From: Limnohabitans sp.
GTDB lineage: Bacteria; Pseudomonadota; Gammaproteobacteria; Burkholderiales; Burkholderiaceae_C
Assembly: GCF_017848645.1 (NCBI RefSeq)
Contig: NZ_JAFEIF010000048.1
Location: forward strand, 1-64,000
Direction: 5' to 3'
DNA length: 64,000 nt
In this document: in pieces, positions 17,366 through 27,253 of the stretch
Layout: each line of letters opens with the position of its first letter
Position numbering within the stretch: position 1 is the first letter of the stretch
Notes under the pieces: model-generated
Told to the model about the DNA's origin: nothing
The model's input: only the letters and a program-made list of their open reading frames with translations
The model's database searches: none
Translations under genes and position numbers: made by a program

Positions 17366-18217
17366 CTATTTGGCTTGGCTCATGATGGCCATGTCAAAGA
17401 GGCGGTCCCCGAAATACTTGCGGATGAACATCAGGGGTTTGGCCATTTTGCCGATGACGTAACGGGTTTGGGGTCGGCGCGAACGCACAGCCTGCAGTAT
17501 GGCATCGGCCACCACCGACGGCGGCGAAGCGGCGCCCGCTTTGGCGTAGGTGCTGCGCATGGCCTTGGCCATGCCCTGCGCCATGGCGTGGTAAGGGCCT
17601 TTGCCCGAACGCGCCAGCATGGGCTCGAGCATCACGCCACCCCACTCGGTGGCAATCACACCGGGCTCGATGATCACCACTTGAATGCCGAAGGGCGCCA
17701 ACTCGAGGCGCAAGCAATCGCTCCAGCCTTCCACCGCGTGCTTGGTGGCGTGGTACCACGAGCCCAGGGGCGTGTAGATCTTGCCGCCCATGGACGAGAT
17801 GTTGATGACCTTGCCCGCCCCTTGGCGGCGCATGTGCGGCAGCGCCAATTGCGTGAGCCGCGCCATGCCAAACAAATTGACTTCAAACTGGTAGCGGGCA
17901 TCGGCCAAGGTCGAATCCTCCATCGCGCCGTACATGCCAAAGCCCGCGTTGTTCACCAGCACATCGATGCCGCCATGACCTTGGGTGATGGTGTTCACGG
18001 CCGCGACGATGTCAGCGTCCACCGAAATGTCCATCTGCAGCGGTATCGCGCCCAAGGCCCGCAGGTCTTCCATTTGTGCCACACGCCGGGCCGCGACGTA
18101 AACCACCAGCCCCTCTTGCAGCAGCCGCTTGGCTGTTTCTTTGCCCATGCCGGACGATGCGCCGGTGACGAGGGCCACCTGTGGTTTGAGTTGGGAAAAG
18201 GGGGATGTCGATGCCAT
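17366..18217 (-). CDS. Short-chain dehydrogenase/reductase
   Basis: A 283-residue NAD(P)-dependent oxidoreductase. The Rossmann motif is TGASSGMGK (about residues 18-26), NNAGFG is present, and the catalytic Ser-Tyr-Lys set is in ISSMGG and SWYHATKHAVEGW. The start at 18217 is supported by GGAG six bases upstream. It is first in a minus-strand operon with an AraC regulator and a small membrane protein. Beside the GMC oxidoreductase and aldehyde dehydrogenase genes it may handle an alcohol, ketone or sterol-like substrate. The specific substrate is unknown. Confidence 0.9.
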   Translation of the reverse strand: MASTSPFSQLKPQVALVTGASSGMGKETAKRLLQEGLVVYVAARRVAQMEDLRALGAIPLQMDISVDADIVAAVNTITQGHGGIDVLVNNAGFGMYGAMEDSTLADARYQFEVNLFGMARLTQLALPHMRRQGAGKVINISSMGGKIYTPLGSWYHATKHAVEGWSDCLRLELAPFGIQVVIIEPGVIATEWGGVMLEPMLARSGKGPYHAMAQGMAKAMRSTYAKAGAASPPSVVADAILQAVRSRRPQTRYVIGKMAKPLMFIRKYFGDRLFDMAIMSQAK

Positions 18218-18396
18218 GAAAAACTCCGTTCGTGAATGTGTTGCGAATGAAGTGATGGTCGCCGCTGGGGCGCGAAGCGTCACCATCGGATCGCGCCAAT
18301 GCACATGCAGAAGATGCCAATGATGGCGATTACAGGAGCGCACCCCGTGCGCGATGTTTTGCAGTCAAGGGCCCCTTAACCCCAAAGCCCCTCACC

Positions 18397-19344
18397 TCAC
18401 CCCATCGCCCGCACCGTCTCCGACGGACTTTCGCCGTAGTAGTTTTTGTACAGCCCTGCAAAGCGCCCCAGGTGCCAGAAGCCGTGGCCCATGGCGACTT
18501 CGGTCACGCTGACGGTTTGCAGTTGCAAAGCCCGGCGGGCCTTGGCCAAGCGGCGCAGGGTGATCAGGCGCTGCGGGGCCATGCCGTAGGTTTGCAAGAA
18601 GGCCCGCTCCAGTTGCCAGATGGGCACCTCCAGCGCCTCGCACAGCGCGTCGATGCGCAGCGGTGTGGTGCTGTTGTCCTGGGCCCACTGGTCCACCGAC
18701 TGCAACAAGCGCTCGCGGGTTTGCAGGCTCAGCGCAGCGCTGCTGCTGGGCTGTCGCCAGCGCCGTGCCAACTCGCTCCACAGGATGTGCTGCAGCTGCT
18801 CGTGCGCCTGGTCCACCAAGGCCGCGTCCAGGTCGTGCTGCCGGTTGGGGCCCAACACGCTCGACAAATCCACCAGTTGCTGCAAGGCCTGCGGCGGCAG
18901 CTGACCGGGCAGGTGCAAGGCGCTCACACCCGGGGCCATATGCAGGCCCAGGGCTTGCAGCTTGTGCGGCGGCATTTGCACGCCCACCCACTGCGCCTGC
19001 GGCGGCAGGCTGATGCACATGTCACGCCCTGGCGCATAGACCACCAGGTCGCCGTTGCGCAGCGCCTGACCTTGCACGCGCCACACGCCTTGGCCGTGCA
19101 AAAAGATGCCCACCGAAAGCCACTCGGGCGAGAGGTCACCCTGCGCCAGCAGGGCCAGGTTGTACTGCCCCCAATCGGTGCGGCACTGCGGGCTGACGCT
19201 GTGCACGATCTGCCCGCCAAAGCGGCCTTTTTCCAACTGCACATGCTCCAGAAAACCCTCTTGCAAAGCCAACACCAGCGCCTGCGGATCGAAGGCGTCG
19301 AGTCGGGTGACCGAGGTCGCAGAAGTGGCTGTGGATGGGTGCAT
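18397..19344 (-). CDS. AraC-family regulator, divergent from the GMC oxidoreductase
   Basis: A 315-residue protein with a variable N-terminal sensing domain and a C-terminal AraC DNA-binding domain. The domain includes LCEALEVPIWQLERAFLQTY, LRRLAKARRAL and the second motif VTEVAMGHGFWHLGRFAGLY, then YYGESPSETVR. GFWHLGRFA is the signature seen in AraC regulators of alcohol and choline-type catabolic genes (EutR/QbdB-like). It is divergent from the GMC gene over 181 bases containing two direct repeats that look like its binding sites. Its likely job is activating the GMC-aldehyde dehydrogenase pair. Confidence 0.87.
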   Translation of the reverse strand: MHPSTATSATSVTRLDAFDPQALVLALQEGFLEHVQLEKGRFGGQIVHSVSPQCRTDWGQYNLALLAQGDLSPEWLSVGIFLHGQGVWRVQGQALRNGDLVVYAPGRDMCISLPPQAQWVGVQMPPHKLQALGLHMAPGVSALHLPGQLPPQALQQLVDLSSVLGPNRQHDLDAALVDQAHEQLQHILWSELARRWRQPSSSAALSLQTRERLLQSVDQWAQDNSTTPLRIDALCEALEVPIWQLERAFLQTYGMAPQRLITLRRLAKARRALQLQTVSVTEVAMGHGFWHLGRFAGLYKNYYGESPSETVRAMG

Positions 19345-19397
19345 GGGTATGAACGTTGGCCCGGAATTGAACCCTTTGGGGTGCGCTGTGTCAATCC

Positions 19398-19430
19398 GCA
19401 GGGTTATCCCTTATCTGCAGGGTTATCCCT
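19398..19430 (+). promoter_or_regulatory. Tandem operator for the AraC regulator (two 14-bp direct repeats)
   Basis: GCAGGGTTATCCCT occurs at 19398-19411 and again, identically, at 19417-19430, a 19-base centre spacing. Each copy also contains the dyad AGGG-TTAT-CCCT. Direct repeats about two helical turns apart, upstream of the activated gene, are the usual AraC-family binding layout. The sites lie about 96 bases before the GMC start codon, between it and the divergent araC gene. Confidence 0.65.
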
Positions 19431-19525
19431 AGCGAATCTGAGGCCCCTTTGCAGAAATCTGGATAGTCGCCCAGCCGGGCGGTTTTTAGACTGGCCCCAT
19501 TCAACACAACAACGAAGGAGACGAC

Positions 19526-21127
19526 ATGAGCCAAGCATTTGATTACATCGTGGTGGGTGGCGGTTCGGCCGGTTGCGTGGTGGCTTCGCGCCTGAGCGAA
19601 GACCCCAACGTGAGCGTGTGCCTGATCGAAGTGGGCGGCCCTGACAAAAGCGTGTTCATCCACGCCCCGGCGGGTGTGGTGGCCATGCTGCCCATCCCGT
19701 TCAACAACTGGGCGTACAAGACCGTGCCGCAAAAAGGCCTGAACGGCCGCCAGGGCTACCAGCCCCGGGGCAAGGTGCTGGGCGGCTCCAGCTCGATCAA
19801 CGCCATGCTTTATGTGCGTGGCAACAAACACGACTACGACCACTGGGCGTCGCTGGGCAACAGCGGCTGGTCTTACCAGGACGTGCTGCCGTACTTCAAG
19901 AAAGCCGAGCACAACGAGACCCACACCGACAGCGAATACCACGGCACGGGCGGCCCGCAAAACGTGGCCGAGCTGCGCAGCCCCAGCGCACTCAACCAGA
20001 TGTTCCTGCAGGCCTGCGCCATGAACGGCATTCCCTACAACGCCGACTACAACGGCGCCGAACAATTTGGCGCCTTCATGTACCAGGTCTTCCACAAAAA
20101 CGGCGAGCGCCACAGCGCGGCCAAGGCCTACATCACGCCCCACCTGTCGCGCCCCAACCTCACGGTCAAGACGAACACCATCACCAGCAAGATTTTGTTT
20201 GAAGGCCAACGTGCCGTGGGGGTGCGCGTGCAAGAAGGCGGCCAGACGCAGGAGCTGCGTGCGAACAAAGAGGTCATCGTCTCGGCGGGGGCTTTTGGCT
20301 CGCCGCAGCTGCTCATGGTCTCGGGCGTCGGGCCTGCGGCCGAGCTGCAGCGCCACAGCATCCCGGTGGTGCACGCGCTCGAAGGCGTGGGCAAAAATCT
20401 GCAAGACCACATCGACCAAGTGCAGACCTGGCGCGCGCCCAGCAGCTCCGAGACCTTTGGCGTGTCGGCCACAGGCACCGTCAAGATCACCCAAGCCATT
20501 GGCGAGTGGAAGAAAAAACGCACGGGCCTGGTCACCAGCACCTTTGCCGAATCGGGCGCGTTTTTCCGTTCCTCTCCCGAGGTGGAAACGCCCGACCTGC
20601 AGCTGGTGTTTGTGGTCGGCATCGTGGACGACCACAGCCGCAAGATGCACCTGGGCCACGGCTTTTCTTGCCACGTCGATGTGATCCGTCCGCACAGCCG
20701 GGGCAGCGTCACGCTGGCCGGCCCCGATGTGCGCACCGCGCCGCTGATCGACCCCAACTTTCTGGGCGACGAGCGCGACCTGGACCTGCTGGTCAAAGGC
20801 GTTCAGATCCAGCAAACCATCATCGAGTCCAAACCCTTTGACGCCATTCGCGGCAAGATGCTCTACCCAGTGGACAAGAACGACAAAGCCGCCATTGCGG
20901 CCGACATCCGCCGCCGTGCCGACACGCAATACCACCCGGTGGGCACCTGCAAGATGGGCCCTGCCAGCGACCCGATGGCCGTGGTCGATGCCCAGCTGCG
21001 CGTGCACGGCCTGCAAGGCCTGCGCGTGGTCGATGCGTCCATCATGCCCACCCTGTGCGGCGGCAACACCAACGCACCCACCATCATGATTGGCGAGAAA
21101 GCTGCCGATTTGATCCGCCACGCCTGA
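19526..21127 (+). CDS. GMC-family FAD oxidoreductase (choline/alcohol dehydrogenase type)
   Basis: A 533-residue flavoprotein that oxidises a primary alcohol to an aldehyde. The N-terminal FAD motif is [18 protein letters not shown]; the GMC signature 1 region is [18 protein letters not shown]. The catalytic His is in [11 protein letters not shown] and the final [16 protein letters not shown] closes the FAD domain. There is no signal peptide. GAAGGAGA lies seven bases before the ATG. An aldehyde dehydrogenase follows after 22 bases, so an alcohol-to-acid pathway is likely. The nearest named families are BetA and AlkJ; the substrate is not determinable here. Confidence 0.92.
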   Translation: MSQAFDYIVVGGGSAGCVVASRLSEDPNVSVCLIEVGGPDKSVFIHAPAGVVAMLPIPFNNWAYKTVPQKGLNGRQGYQPRGKVLGGSSSINAMLYVRGNKHDYDHWASLGNSGWSYQDVLPYFKKAEHNETHTDSEYHGTGGPQNVAELRSPSALNQMFLQACAMNGIPYNADYNGAEQFGAFMYQVFHKNGERHSAAKAYITPHLSRPNLTVKTNTITSKILFEGQRAVGVRVQEGGQTQELRANKEVIVSAGAFGSPQLLMVSGVGPAAELQRHSIPVVHALEGVGKNLQDHIDQVQTWRAPSSSETFGVSATGTVKITQAIGEWKKKRTGLVTSTFAESGAFFRSSPEVETPDLQLVFVVGIVDDHSRKMHLGHGFSCHVDVIRPHSRGSVTLAGPDVRTAPLIDPNFLGDERDLDLLVKGVQIQQTIIESKPFDAIRGKMLYPVDKNDKAAIAADIRRRADTQYHPVGTCKMGPASDPMAVVDAQLRVHGLQGLRVVDASIMPTLCGGNTNAPTIMIGEKAADLIRHA

Positions 21128-21149
21128 CCCCCTACCAAGACCACCTGAT

Positions 21150-22883
21150 ATGCCTAACCTCCCTACCCTGGCCGAGTGCCAGTCGAGCCTGGACCAAGAC
21201 CTACAAACTTTGGCCGAGCACCGCAGCCGCTGGGTGCAGACCTCGGTGGCCGAGCGCATCGCCATTCTGAACGAAATCAAGGACGCCTTGCTGCCTGTGG
21301 CCAAAAACTGGTCCGAGACGGCTTCGCGCCACAAAGGCATTCCGGTCGGCTCGCCGCTCGAAGGCGAGGAGTGGCTGTCCGGGCCTTACACCGTCATGGC
21401 GTATTGCAACCAGATGATGGCCACGCTGTCCAAGGTGCAGGGCAAGCAGCACCTGAGCGGCCTGCCCCTGCGCGAGCTGCCCAATGGGCAACTGGCCGCA
21501 CGCGTGCTGCCGCATTCGCTGTGGGACCACTTGCTGCTGAGCGGCGTGACCCTCGACGTGTGGATGCAGCCGGGCGTGAACCGCACCAACCTGGCCCAGC
21601 ACACGGCCGCCATTTACGACAGCGCCAGCCCGCAGCACAAGACTGGCAAAGTCTCGCTGGTGCTGGGCGCGGGCAACATCGCGGCCATTGCGCCGCTCGA
21701 TGTGTTCCACAAGCTGTTTGCCGAAAACGAAGTGGCGATGCTCAAGATGAACCCGGTCAACGATTACCTGATCGAGTTCTTGAATGCCGCGCTCAAGCCG
21801 CTGATCGACCGGGGCTTTGTGCGCATCGTGCGCGGCGGCACCGATGTGGGGCAATACCTGTGCAATCACCCGTTGGTGGAGACGCTGCACATCACGGGCG
21901 CGGGTGCATCGCACGACGCCATCGTGTGGGGAATCGGCGAAAAAGGCGCGGCCAACAAAGCGGCCAAAACGCCCATCAACACCCGCCAGATCACCTCGGA
22001 GCTGGGCGCGGTGTGCCCCACCATCGTGGTGCCCGGCCCCTGGTCAGCGGCCGACATCCGCTTTCAGGCCGAGCAAGTGGCCACACAAAAGCTGCACAAC
22101 TCGGGTTTCAATTGCGTGGCCTGCCAGGTGTTGGTCTTGCCCAAAGACTGGGACCAGAAATCCGCCTTTGTGCAGGCGCTGGAAAACGTGATCGGCAACG
22201 CCCTGCCCCGCGGTCTGTACTACCCTGGCGCACCCGAGCGCCTGGCCGAGTTCTGCACCAACAACCCGACCTTCAAAACCGTCAAGCGCCCCGGCGCGCA
22301 AGACTTGGTCATGTCCACGCTGGACTTGGGCAACGCCAAAGCACGCAGCACCGAGGTGTTTGCGCCGGCGCTCAACGTGGTCGAAATCGGCGGGCAAGAC
22401 GCCGAGACCTATTTGACCACTGCAATTGCACTGGCCAACAGCCAGCTCTATGGCACCTTGGGCGCGAACATCGTGATCCACCCGCAAACCATCGCCCAGA
22501 TAGGACGCCAGCGCTTTGAAGAAATTCTGGCCGACTTGCGCTACGGGACCATCGCCATCAACGCCTGGACGGGCTTGGGATTTTTGTCGGCGCAGTCGCC
22601 CTGGGGCGCGTTTCCGGGCCACACGCTAGACGACGTGCAAAGCGGCATCGGCGTGGTGCACAACACGATGCTGTTCGACAAGACCGAACGCGCCGTGGTC
22701 GAAGCCCCGTTTCGCCCCTTCCCGCGTAACCTGCTGAGTTTGTCGTTCACCCTGCTGCCACGCCCGCCTTGGTTTGTGACCAACCGCAAAGGGGCCATTC
22801 TGGGCAAGTTGCTGGTGGCGTTTCAGCACCGCCCCAGCTTGCTGAAGATGCCGCGCATTTTTTGGAATGCCTTGTTGGGGTAA
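21150..22883 (+). CDS. Aldehyde dehydrogenase family protein, divergent and long
   Basis: At 577 residues it is longer than the usual roughly 490-residue aldehyde dehydrogenase. The NAD-binding region has [13 protein letters not shown] in place of the common GNTVV-K pattern. Glu284 in TSELGAVCP and Cys322 or Cys325 in GFNCVACQ are the candidate catalytic residues. The C-terminal 80 residues are hydrophobic and basic ([16 protein letters not shown]) and may contact the membrane. It is in an operon with the GMC oxidoreductase, so it probably oxidises the aldehyde that enzyme produces. An acyl-CoA reductase-like activity is a less likely alternative. Confidence 0.82.
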   Translation: MPNLPTLAECQSSLDQDLQTLAEHRSRWVQTSVAERIAILNEIKDALLPVAKNWSETASRHKGIPVGSPLEGEEWLSGPYTVMAYCNQMMATLSKVQGKQHLSGLPLRELPNGQLAARVLPHSLWDHLLLSGVTLDVWMQPGVNRTNLAQHTAAIYDSASPQHKTGKVSLVLGAGNIAAIAPLDVFHKLFAENEVAMLKMNPVNDYLIEFLNAALKPLIDRGFVRIVRGGTDVGQYLCNHPLVETLHITGAGASHDAIVWGIGEKGAANKAAKTPINTRQITSELGAVCPTIVVPGPWSAADIRFQAEQVATQKLHNSGFNCVACQVLVLPKDWDQKSAFVQALENVIGNALPRGLYYPGAPERLAEFCTNNPTFKTVKRPGAQDLVMSTLDLGNAKARSTEVFAPALNVVEIGGQDAETYLTTAIALANSQLYGTLGANIVIHPQTIAQIGRQRFEEILADLRYGTIAINAWTGLGFLSAQSPWGAFPGHTLDDVQSGIGVVHNTMLFDKTERAVVEAPFRPFPRNLLSLSFTLLPRPPWFVTNRKGAILGKLLVAFQHRPSLLKMPRIFWNALLG

Positions 22884-22940
22884 CAACAGAACTGACCAAG
22901 GGGCTGATGATCCGCCCGCCAAGTTGTCTAAACTGAGGCC

Positions 22941-23288
22941 ATGATCCAAGGCCTCGTTCAACTCTTCCTCTTCCAGGCGCTGGGCGAACTGCTTTCCAAG
23001 TTCGCCCTGCCCTTCATCCCCGGGCCCGTGCTGGGTCTGGTCTTGCTGTTGGCGTTTTTGGCCTTGCGCGGCCATGTGCCCGCGTCCATGGACTTGGTGG
23101 GCAGCAGCATCTTGCAGCACCTGGGGCTGTTGTTCATTCCCGCATCGGTGGGCGTGGTGCTGTATTTGCCGGTGCTGCAGGCCAACGCCTGGGCCATCAC
23201 GGCGGCGCTGGTGCTGAGCGTGGTGGCCACGGTGGCGGTGACCGCCTTGGTGCTCAAACTGTTCGCCCAAAAGGACAGCGCGCCATGA
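22941..23288 (+). CDS. LrgA/CidA-family membrane protein
   Basis: A 115-residue protein with about four transmembrane segments and the family core PFIPGPVLGLVLLL and LLFIPASVGVV. LrgA/CidA proteins are holin-like; in proteobacteria with LrgB they have been linked to small-molecule export or uptake (for example glycolate or pyruvate) as well as to autolysis control. It overlaps the next gene by four bases (ATGA), so they are translationally coupled. The gene starts 57 bases after the aldehyde dehydrogenase stop and may be read through from it. Confidence 0.88.
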   Translation: MIQGLVQLFLFQALGELLSKFALPFIPGPVLGLVLLLAFLALRGHVPASMDLVGSSILQHLGLLFIPASVGVVLYLPVLQANAWAITAALVLSVVATVAVTALVLKLFAQKDSAP

Positions 23289-24013
23289 ACAACAGCCTGC
23301 CGCCCATCTCTGACATTTGGGTCTATCTCTCGGGCAGCCCGCTGCTGGCTTTGGTGCTCACGCTCAGCGCTTACCTGCTGGGCCTGACCTTGTACGAGCG
23401 CAGCCAGCGCAACCCGCTCGCCAACCCGGTGCTGATTGCGGTGGTTGTGGTGTGCATCGGCATCAGCGTGATCGACATGCCCTATGCCCAATACTTCGAA
23501 GGCGCGCAGTTTGTGCACTTTTTGCTGGGCACGGCCACGGTGTCGCTGGCCATTCCGATTTACAAGGGCTTGGCCTCGCTCAAAGGGCGCATGGGGGTGT
23601 TGCTGCTGTCACTTGTGGCGGGTGGCATCACCTCGGTGCTGACGGCGGTGGGCATGGCGCGTTGGCTGGGTGTGGACGAAGCGCTGGTGCGCGGCCTGGT
23701 GGCCAAATCGGTCACCGCGCCGATTGCCATGGGCATTGCCGAACGCGTGCAAGCCTCGCCCACCCTGACGGCCATTTTTGCCGTCAGCACCGGCATCTTG
23801 GGCGCGGTGCTGGGCCGCTATGTGCTGGACGCCCTGCGCGTCACGGCCTGGTGGCAACGCGGCTTTGCCCTGGGCGTGGCCGCGCACGGCATCGGCACTT
23901 CACGCGCATTCAGCGTGAACGCCGAGGCCGGGGCTTATGCCAGCCTAGGCATGGGGCTGCATGGCATCGCGGGAGCCATGCTGATCCCGTATGCGGTGGC
24001 TTGGTGGTTTTAA
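23285..24013 (+). CDS. LrgB-family membrane protein
   Basis: A 242-residue protein with about six hydrophobic segments. Family motifs include YKGLASLKGRMGVLLLSL, AKSVTAPIAMGIAERVQ and the HGIGTSRAF signature near the C-terminus. It works with LrgA as a two-part membrane system. The next gene downstream is a malate/lactate-type dehydrogenase, so a role in moving a hydroxy acid such as lactate or glycolate is possible; that is inference from neighbours. Confidence 0.9.
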   Translation: MNNSLPPISDIWVYLSGSPLLALVLTLSAYLLGLTLYERSQRNPLANPVLIAVVVVCIGISVIDMPYAQYFEGAQFVHFLLGTATVSLAIPIYKGLASLKGRMGVLLLSLVAGGITSVLTAVGMARWLGVDEALVRGLVAKSVTAPIAMGIAERVQASPTLTAIFAVSTGILGAVLGRYVLDALRVTAWWQRGFALGVAAHGIGTSRAFSVNAEAGAYASLGMGLHGIAGAMLIPYAVAWWF

Positions 24014-24068
24014 AACCCGGATTTTGTACCGAGTCCGCAGCGTGACAGGGTCTGCCAAGCTTCTTTTT

Positions 24069-25127
24069 ATGATGAAAGCCATGAACTACGCCACCACAGA
24101 CCTCCTGGCTTTTGCCGACCAACTTTTGCAAACCGCAGGTTTGCCGCTCGACAAGGCGCAGGCCGTAGCGGAAGTGTTGCTGGAGGGCGACTTGCTGGGC
24201 CACACCACCCATGGCCTGGCCTTGCTGGCCCCTTATCTGGCGGAGCTCGAATCGGGCAAGATGCGCAAGGATGGTCAGCCGCTGGTGGTGTCGGACCACC
24301 CAGCTGCCGTGACCTGGGATGGCCAGCGCTTGCCCGGCCCTTGGCTGGTGCAGCAAGCCATCGACTTGGCCACCCACCGCGCACGCACACAAGGTACCTG
24401 CACGGTGGTTATCCGCCGCAGCCACCACATTGCTTGCCTGGCCGCGTATCACCAGCGCGTGACCGATCAGGGTTTCATGATGCTGCTGCATTGCTCGGAC
24501 CCCAACACCGCCAGCATCGCGCCTTTTGGCGGGCTGGACCCGGTGTTCACGCCCAACCCCATGTCGGTGGGCATTCCCACCTCGGGCTTGCCGGTGCTGA
24601 TCGATGTGTCCACCTCGTCCACCACCAACGGCATGACCAACCGCTTGCACAAAGAAGGCGGCGCGCTGCCTGCCGAGTGGGTGATGGATGGCCTCGGCCA
24701 AGCCAGCCGAGACCCGGCCGTTTTATTCAACGAACCCAAGGGCACGATCTTGCCGCTGGGGGGCATGGATTCAGGTCACAAAGGCTATGGCCTGAGCTGG
24801 ATGGTCGAAGCGCTGACGGGCGGCTTGGCCGGCCACGGCCGGGCCGATGCGCCGGAGGGTTGGGGGGCCACGGTGTTTTTACAGATCATGGATCCGCGTG
24901 CGTTTGCGGGGGCAAGCGCCTTCAACACGCAGATGGACGAAGTCTCGCGCCAATGCCATGCCTCGCGCCCCGCTCAGCCTGACCGCTGGGTGCGCACACC
25001 CGGTGAGCGCGGCCTGAAACTCAAGGCGAGCAGCGCCAACGAGGGCGTAGCGCTTTACCCCAACATCATGCCCATGCTCTTGCCCTGGGCCGAAAAACTC
25101 AAAGTCGCAGCACCCCAGCCCATCTGA
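24069..25127 (+). CDS. Malate/L-lactate/ureidoglycolate dehydrogenase family (Ldh_2) oxidoreductase
   Basis: About 352 residues of the NAD(P)-dependent Ldh_2 fold, which includes malate, L-sulfolactate, delta1-piperideine-2-carboxylate and ureidoglycolate dehydrogenases. Motifs: GHTTHGLALLAPY near residue 50, RRSHHIACLAAYH (cofactor and active-site His), APFGG, TPNPMSVGIP and HKGYGLSWMVE. The start is uncertain: ATG codons at 24069, 24072 and 24081 all lack a clear ribosome site. Because ureidoglycolate dehydrogenase (AllD) belongs here, a role in purine catabolism is possible but unproven. It converges on tctA. Confidence 0.85.
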   Translation: MMKAMNYATTDLLAFADQLLQTAGLPLDKAQAVAEVLLEGDLLGHTTHGLALLAPYLAELESGKMRKDGQPLVVSDHPAAVTWDGQRLPGPWLVQQAIDLATHRARTQGTCTVVIRRSHHIACLAAYHQRVTDQGFMMLLHCSDPNTASIAPFGGLDPVFTPNPMSVGIPTSGLPVLIDVSTSSTTNGMTNRLHKEGGALPAEWVMDGLGQASRDPAVLFNEPKGTILPLGGMDSGHKGYGLSWMVEALTGGLAGHGRADAPEGWGATVFLQIMDPRAFAGASAFNTQMDEVSRQCHASRPAQPDRWVRTPGERGLKLKASSANEGVALYPNIMPMLLPWAEKLKVAAPQPI

Positions 25128-25215
25128 AACCATACCAAAGACATGCCCACCAGTTGGCCCATGCCGCCCGTTGCCGAGTAAACACCAGCAACCCCGAACC
25201 CTGAACCCTGAACGC

Positions 25216-26709
25216 TCAACGCCCTGGCGCTGGTTTGCGCAAGGCCCTGAGCAGCATGGGCGTCAACCAGACCAGCGCCGTCAGGATGGCCAATGCCAGT
25301 GCAATAGGTCGCGACACAAAGGCACTCAGATCACCGTTGGACTTGATCATCGAGGTGATGAAGTTTTCCTCCAGCATGCCGCCCAGCACCACGCCCAAAA
25401 TGGCAGGAGCCACCGGGAATTTATTGGCCTCCAGCACATAAGCCAGAATCCCGGCCACCAGCATCACACCGATCTGAAACACCGAGTTGTTGATGGCGAA
25501 CGTGCCCACCACGCAGAACAGCAAGATCATGGGCATGAGGATTTCACGCGGCACCTTGAGGATGCGCTTGGCCACCTTGATGCACAAAATGCCCAGCGGA
25601 ATCATGATGAGGTTGGCCACAATGAACAGCAAAAACACGGCATAGATGTTTTGCGGATTGGTGGTGAACAAAGTCGGGCCAGGATTCATGTTCTTCATGT
25701 AGAGCACTCCGATCACAATCGCCGTGATCGAGTCACCCGGAATGCCAAACACCAAGGCCGGAATCCACGCGCCGGCCAAGGCGCTGTTGTTGGCCGAGCC
25801 CGACTCCACAATGCCTTCCACATGCCCGGTGCCAAATTTTTCAGGCTTCTTGGAAAATTTCTTGCTCACGGCATAAGACATCCAGGCGGCGATGTCAGCC
25901 CCAGCGCCGGGCAAAGCGCCCACGGCCGTGCCCAACACGCTACCTCGCAAAATTTGCTTGGGGTATTTTTTGGCCAGTGCCCATTGGCCCTTGAGCACTC
26001 CGCCCACCTCTTCCACCACCAACTCAGCGGGCGGACTGGTGTCCACCACGTAACGGATGATTTCGGAGATGGCGAACATGCCGATCATCATGGCGATCAT
26101 GCCGATGCCACCCGACATTTCGGTGTTGCCAAAGGTAAAGCGCGGAAAACCAGCGGGGTTGCCCAATCCTACGCACGCCACCAACAAGCCCATGAACAAC
26201 ATCATCAGCCCTTTGACCGCAGAGCCGGTGGAGATGAAGACCGCGCAAGTCAGACCCAACAGCACCAACCAGAAGTATTCAAAGGAACTGAAATTCAGCG
26301 CAAAGTCGGCCAAGGCAGGCGCAGCGACGATCAGCACCACCGTGCCAAACAAGCCCCCCACTGCCGAAAACACCAGGCCTGCGCCCAGCGCTTTCTCGGC
26401 CTGCCCCTTGCGGGTCATGGCAAATGCTTCATCGGTGTAGGCGGCCGATGCGGGCGTGCCCGGAATGCGCAGCAAACAGCCCGGAATGTCCCCAGAAAAA
26501 ATCGCCATGGCGGTGGCCGTGACCATGGCGGCCACCGCCGGGATCGGTGGCATGAAAAAAGTCACCGGCACCAGCAAAGCGGTGGCCATGGTGGCCGTCA
26601 AGCCTGGCACAGCCCCCACAAACAAGCCGTACAACGAAGCGAGCACCATCACCATCAAGGTGTAGGGCTCGAACACCATCGAAAAAGCTTGGCCAATGGC
26701 TGTCCACAT
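25216..26709 (-). CDS. tctA: Tripartite tricarboxylate transporter, large membrane subunit
   Basis: A 497-residue, roughly 12-helix membrane protein that forms the transport channel of a TTT system energised by the ion gradient. Family motifs are GAVPGLTATMATALLVP and GSVLGTAVGALPGAGADIAAW, the second a repeat of the first in the C-terminal half, plus PGDSITAIVIGVLYM. It is the last gene of tctC-tctB-tctA on the minus strand, the standard order. The ligand, likely a carboxylate, is set by the adjacent TctC. Confidence 0.93.
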   Translation of the reverse strand: MWTAIGQAFSMVFEPYTLMVMVLASLYGLFVGAVPGLTATMATALLVPVTFFMPPIPAVAAMVTATAMAIFSGDIPGCLLRIPGTPASAAYTDEAFAMTRKGQAEKALGAGLVFSAVGGLFGTVVLIVAAPALADFALNFSSFEYFWLVLLGLTCAVFISTGSAVKGLMMLFMGLLVACVGLGNPAGFPRFTFGNTEMSGGIGMIAMMIGMFAISEIIRYVVDTSPPAELVVEEVGGVLKGQWALAKKYPKQILRGSVLGTAVGALPGAGADIAAWMSYAVSKKFSKKPEKFGTGHVEGIVESGSANNSALAGAWIPALVFGIPGDSITAIVIGVLYMKNMNPGPTLFTTNPQNIYAVFLLFIVANLIMIPLGILCIKVAKRILKVPREILMPMILLFCVVGTFAINNSVFQIGVMLVAGILAYVLEANKFPVAPAILGVVLGGMLEENFITSMIKSNGDLSAFVSRPIALALAILTALVWLTPMLLRALRKPAPGR

Positions 26710-26771
26710 GGGATGAGACTCCTCAGACTGTCACAGTTTTTGGGGTGAAAACAATAAAGGGGGCAATGCCG

Positions 26772-27245
26772 TTACCAAGCGAAGGGCGTCAAGATGCCCC
26801 ACGGCAAGGGCACGCGCAGCAATTTGTAAAACGCAAAGTGAACCACCACAGTGGCCACCACCGCCCAAAAGACCGATCGGCCCCATGCGACGTGCAAGGA
26901 TCTGAACAAGGTGACCAGCATCAAAAATGCGGTGATGAAAAATCCCAGCTCATCAGATAGCACGATGTAAAAGACCACCGAGCCCAGCAAGGCGACCAGC
27001 GCCTTGGTGTGCCGTGGCGAACGCACCCAGTCTTCCCACTCAAGCCATGGTCCGTTCGCGCGATCACGCCAGCCTTGCCAGACCAGCAAGGCGCCGCCCG
27101 CACACAGGCCCAGCGCAATCAAGCCCGGAAATAAAGCAGGCCCGACGGGCTGACCCGGAATATTGGGGTAACCGCGCACAGCCCAGAGCACCGCAGCGCC
27201 CAAGGCCATGAGCAGGACGCCCCAAAAAGCGTCGTTGATTTTCAT
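26772..27245 (-). CDS. tctB: Tripartite tricarboxylate transporter, small membrane subunit
   Basis: A 157-residue protein with about four transmembrane segments; the N-terminal FWGVLLMALGAAVLW helix followed by PGQPVGPALFPGLIALGL is the TctB signature. It starts eight bases after the tctC stop and ends 62 bases before tctA, all in one operon. It pairs with TctA in the membrane complex. Confidence 0.9.
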   Translation of the reverse strand: MKINDAFWGVLLMALGAAVLWAVRGYPNIPGQPVGPALFPGLIALGLCAGGALLVWQGWRDRANGPWLEWEDWVRSPRHTKALVALLGSVVFYIVLSDELGFFITAFLMLVTLFRSLHVAWGRSVFWAVVATVVVHFAFYKLLRVPLPWGILTPFAW

Positions 27246-27253
27246 GCGCGGGT

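Noticed and set aside
19391..21340. Open frame of about 649 codons on the minus strand opposite the GMC gene
   Set aside because: Antisense to a well-conserved flavoprotein; no recognizable domain.
25185..25215. Short CCCTGAA tandem repeats between the Ldh_2 gene and tctA as a CRISPR or VNTR
   Set aside because: Only two to three units of seven bases with no spacers; no cas genes.
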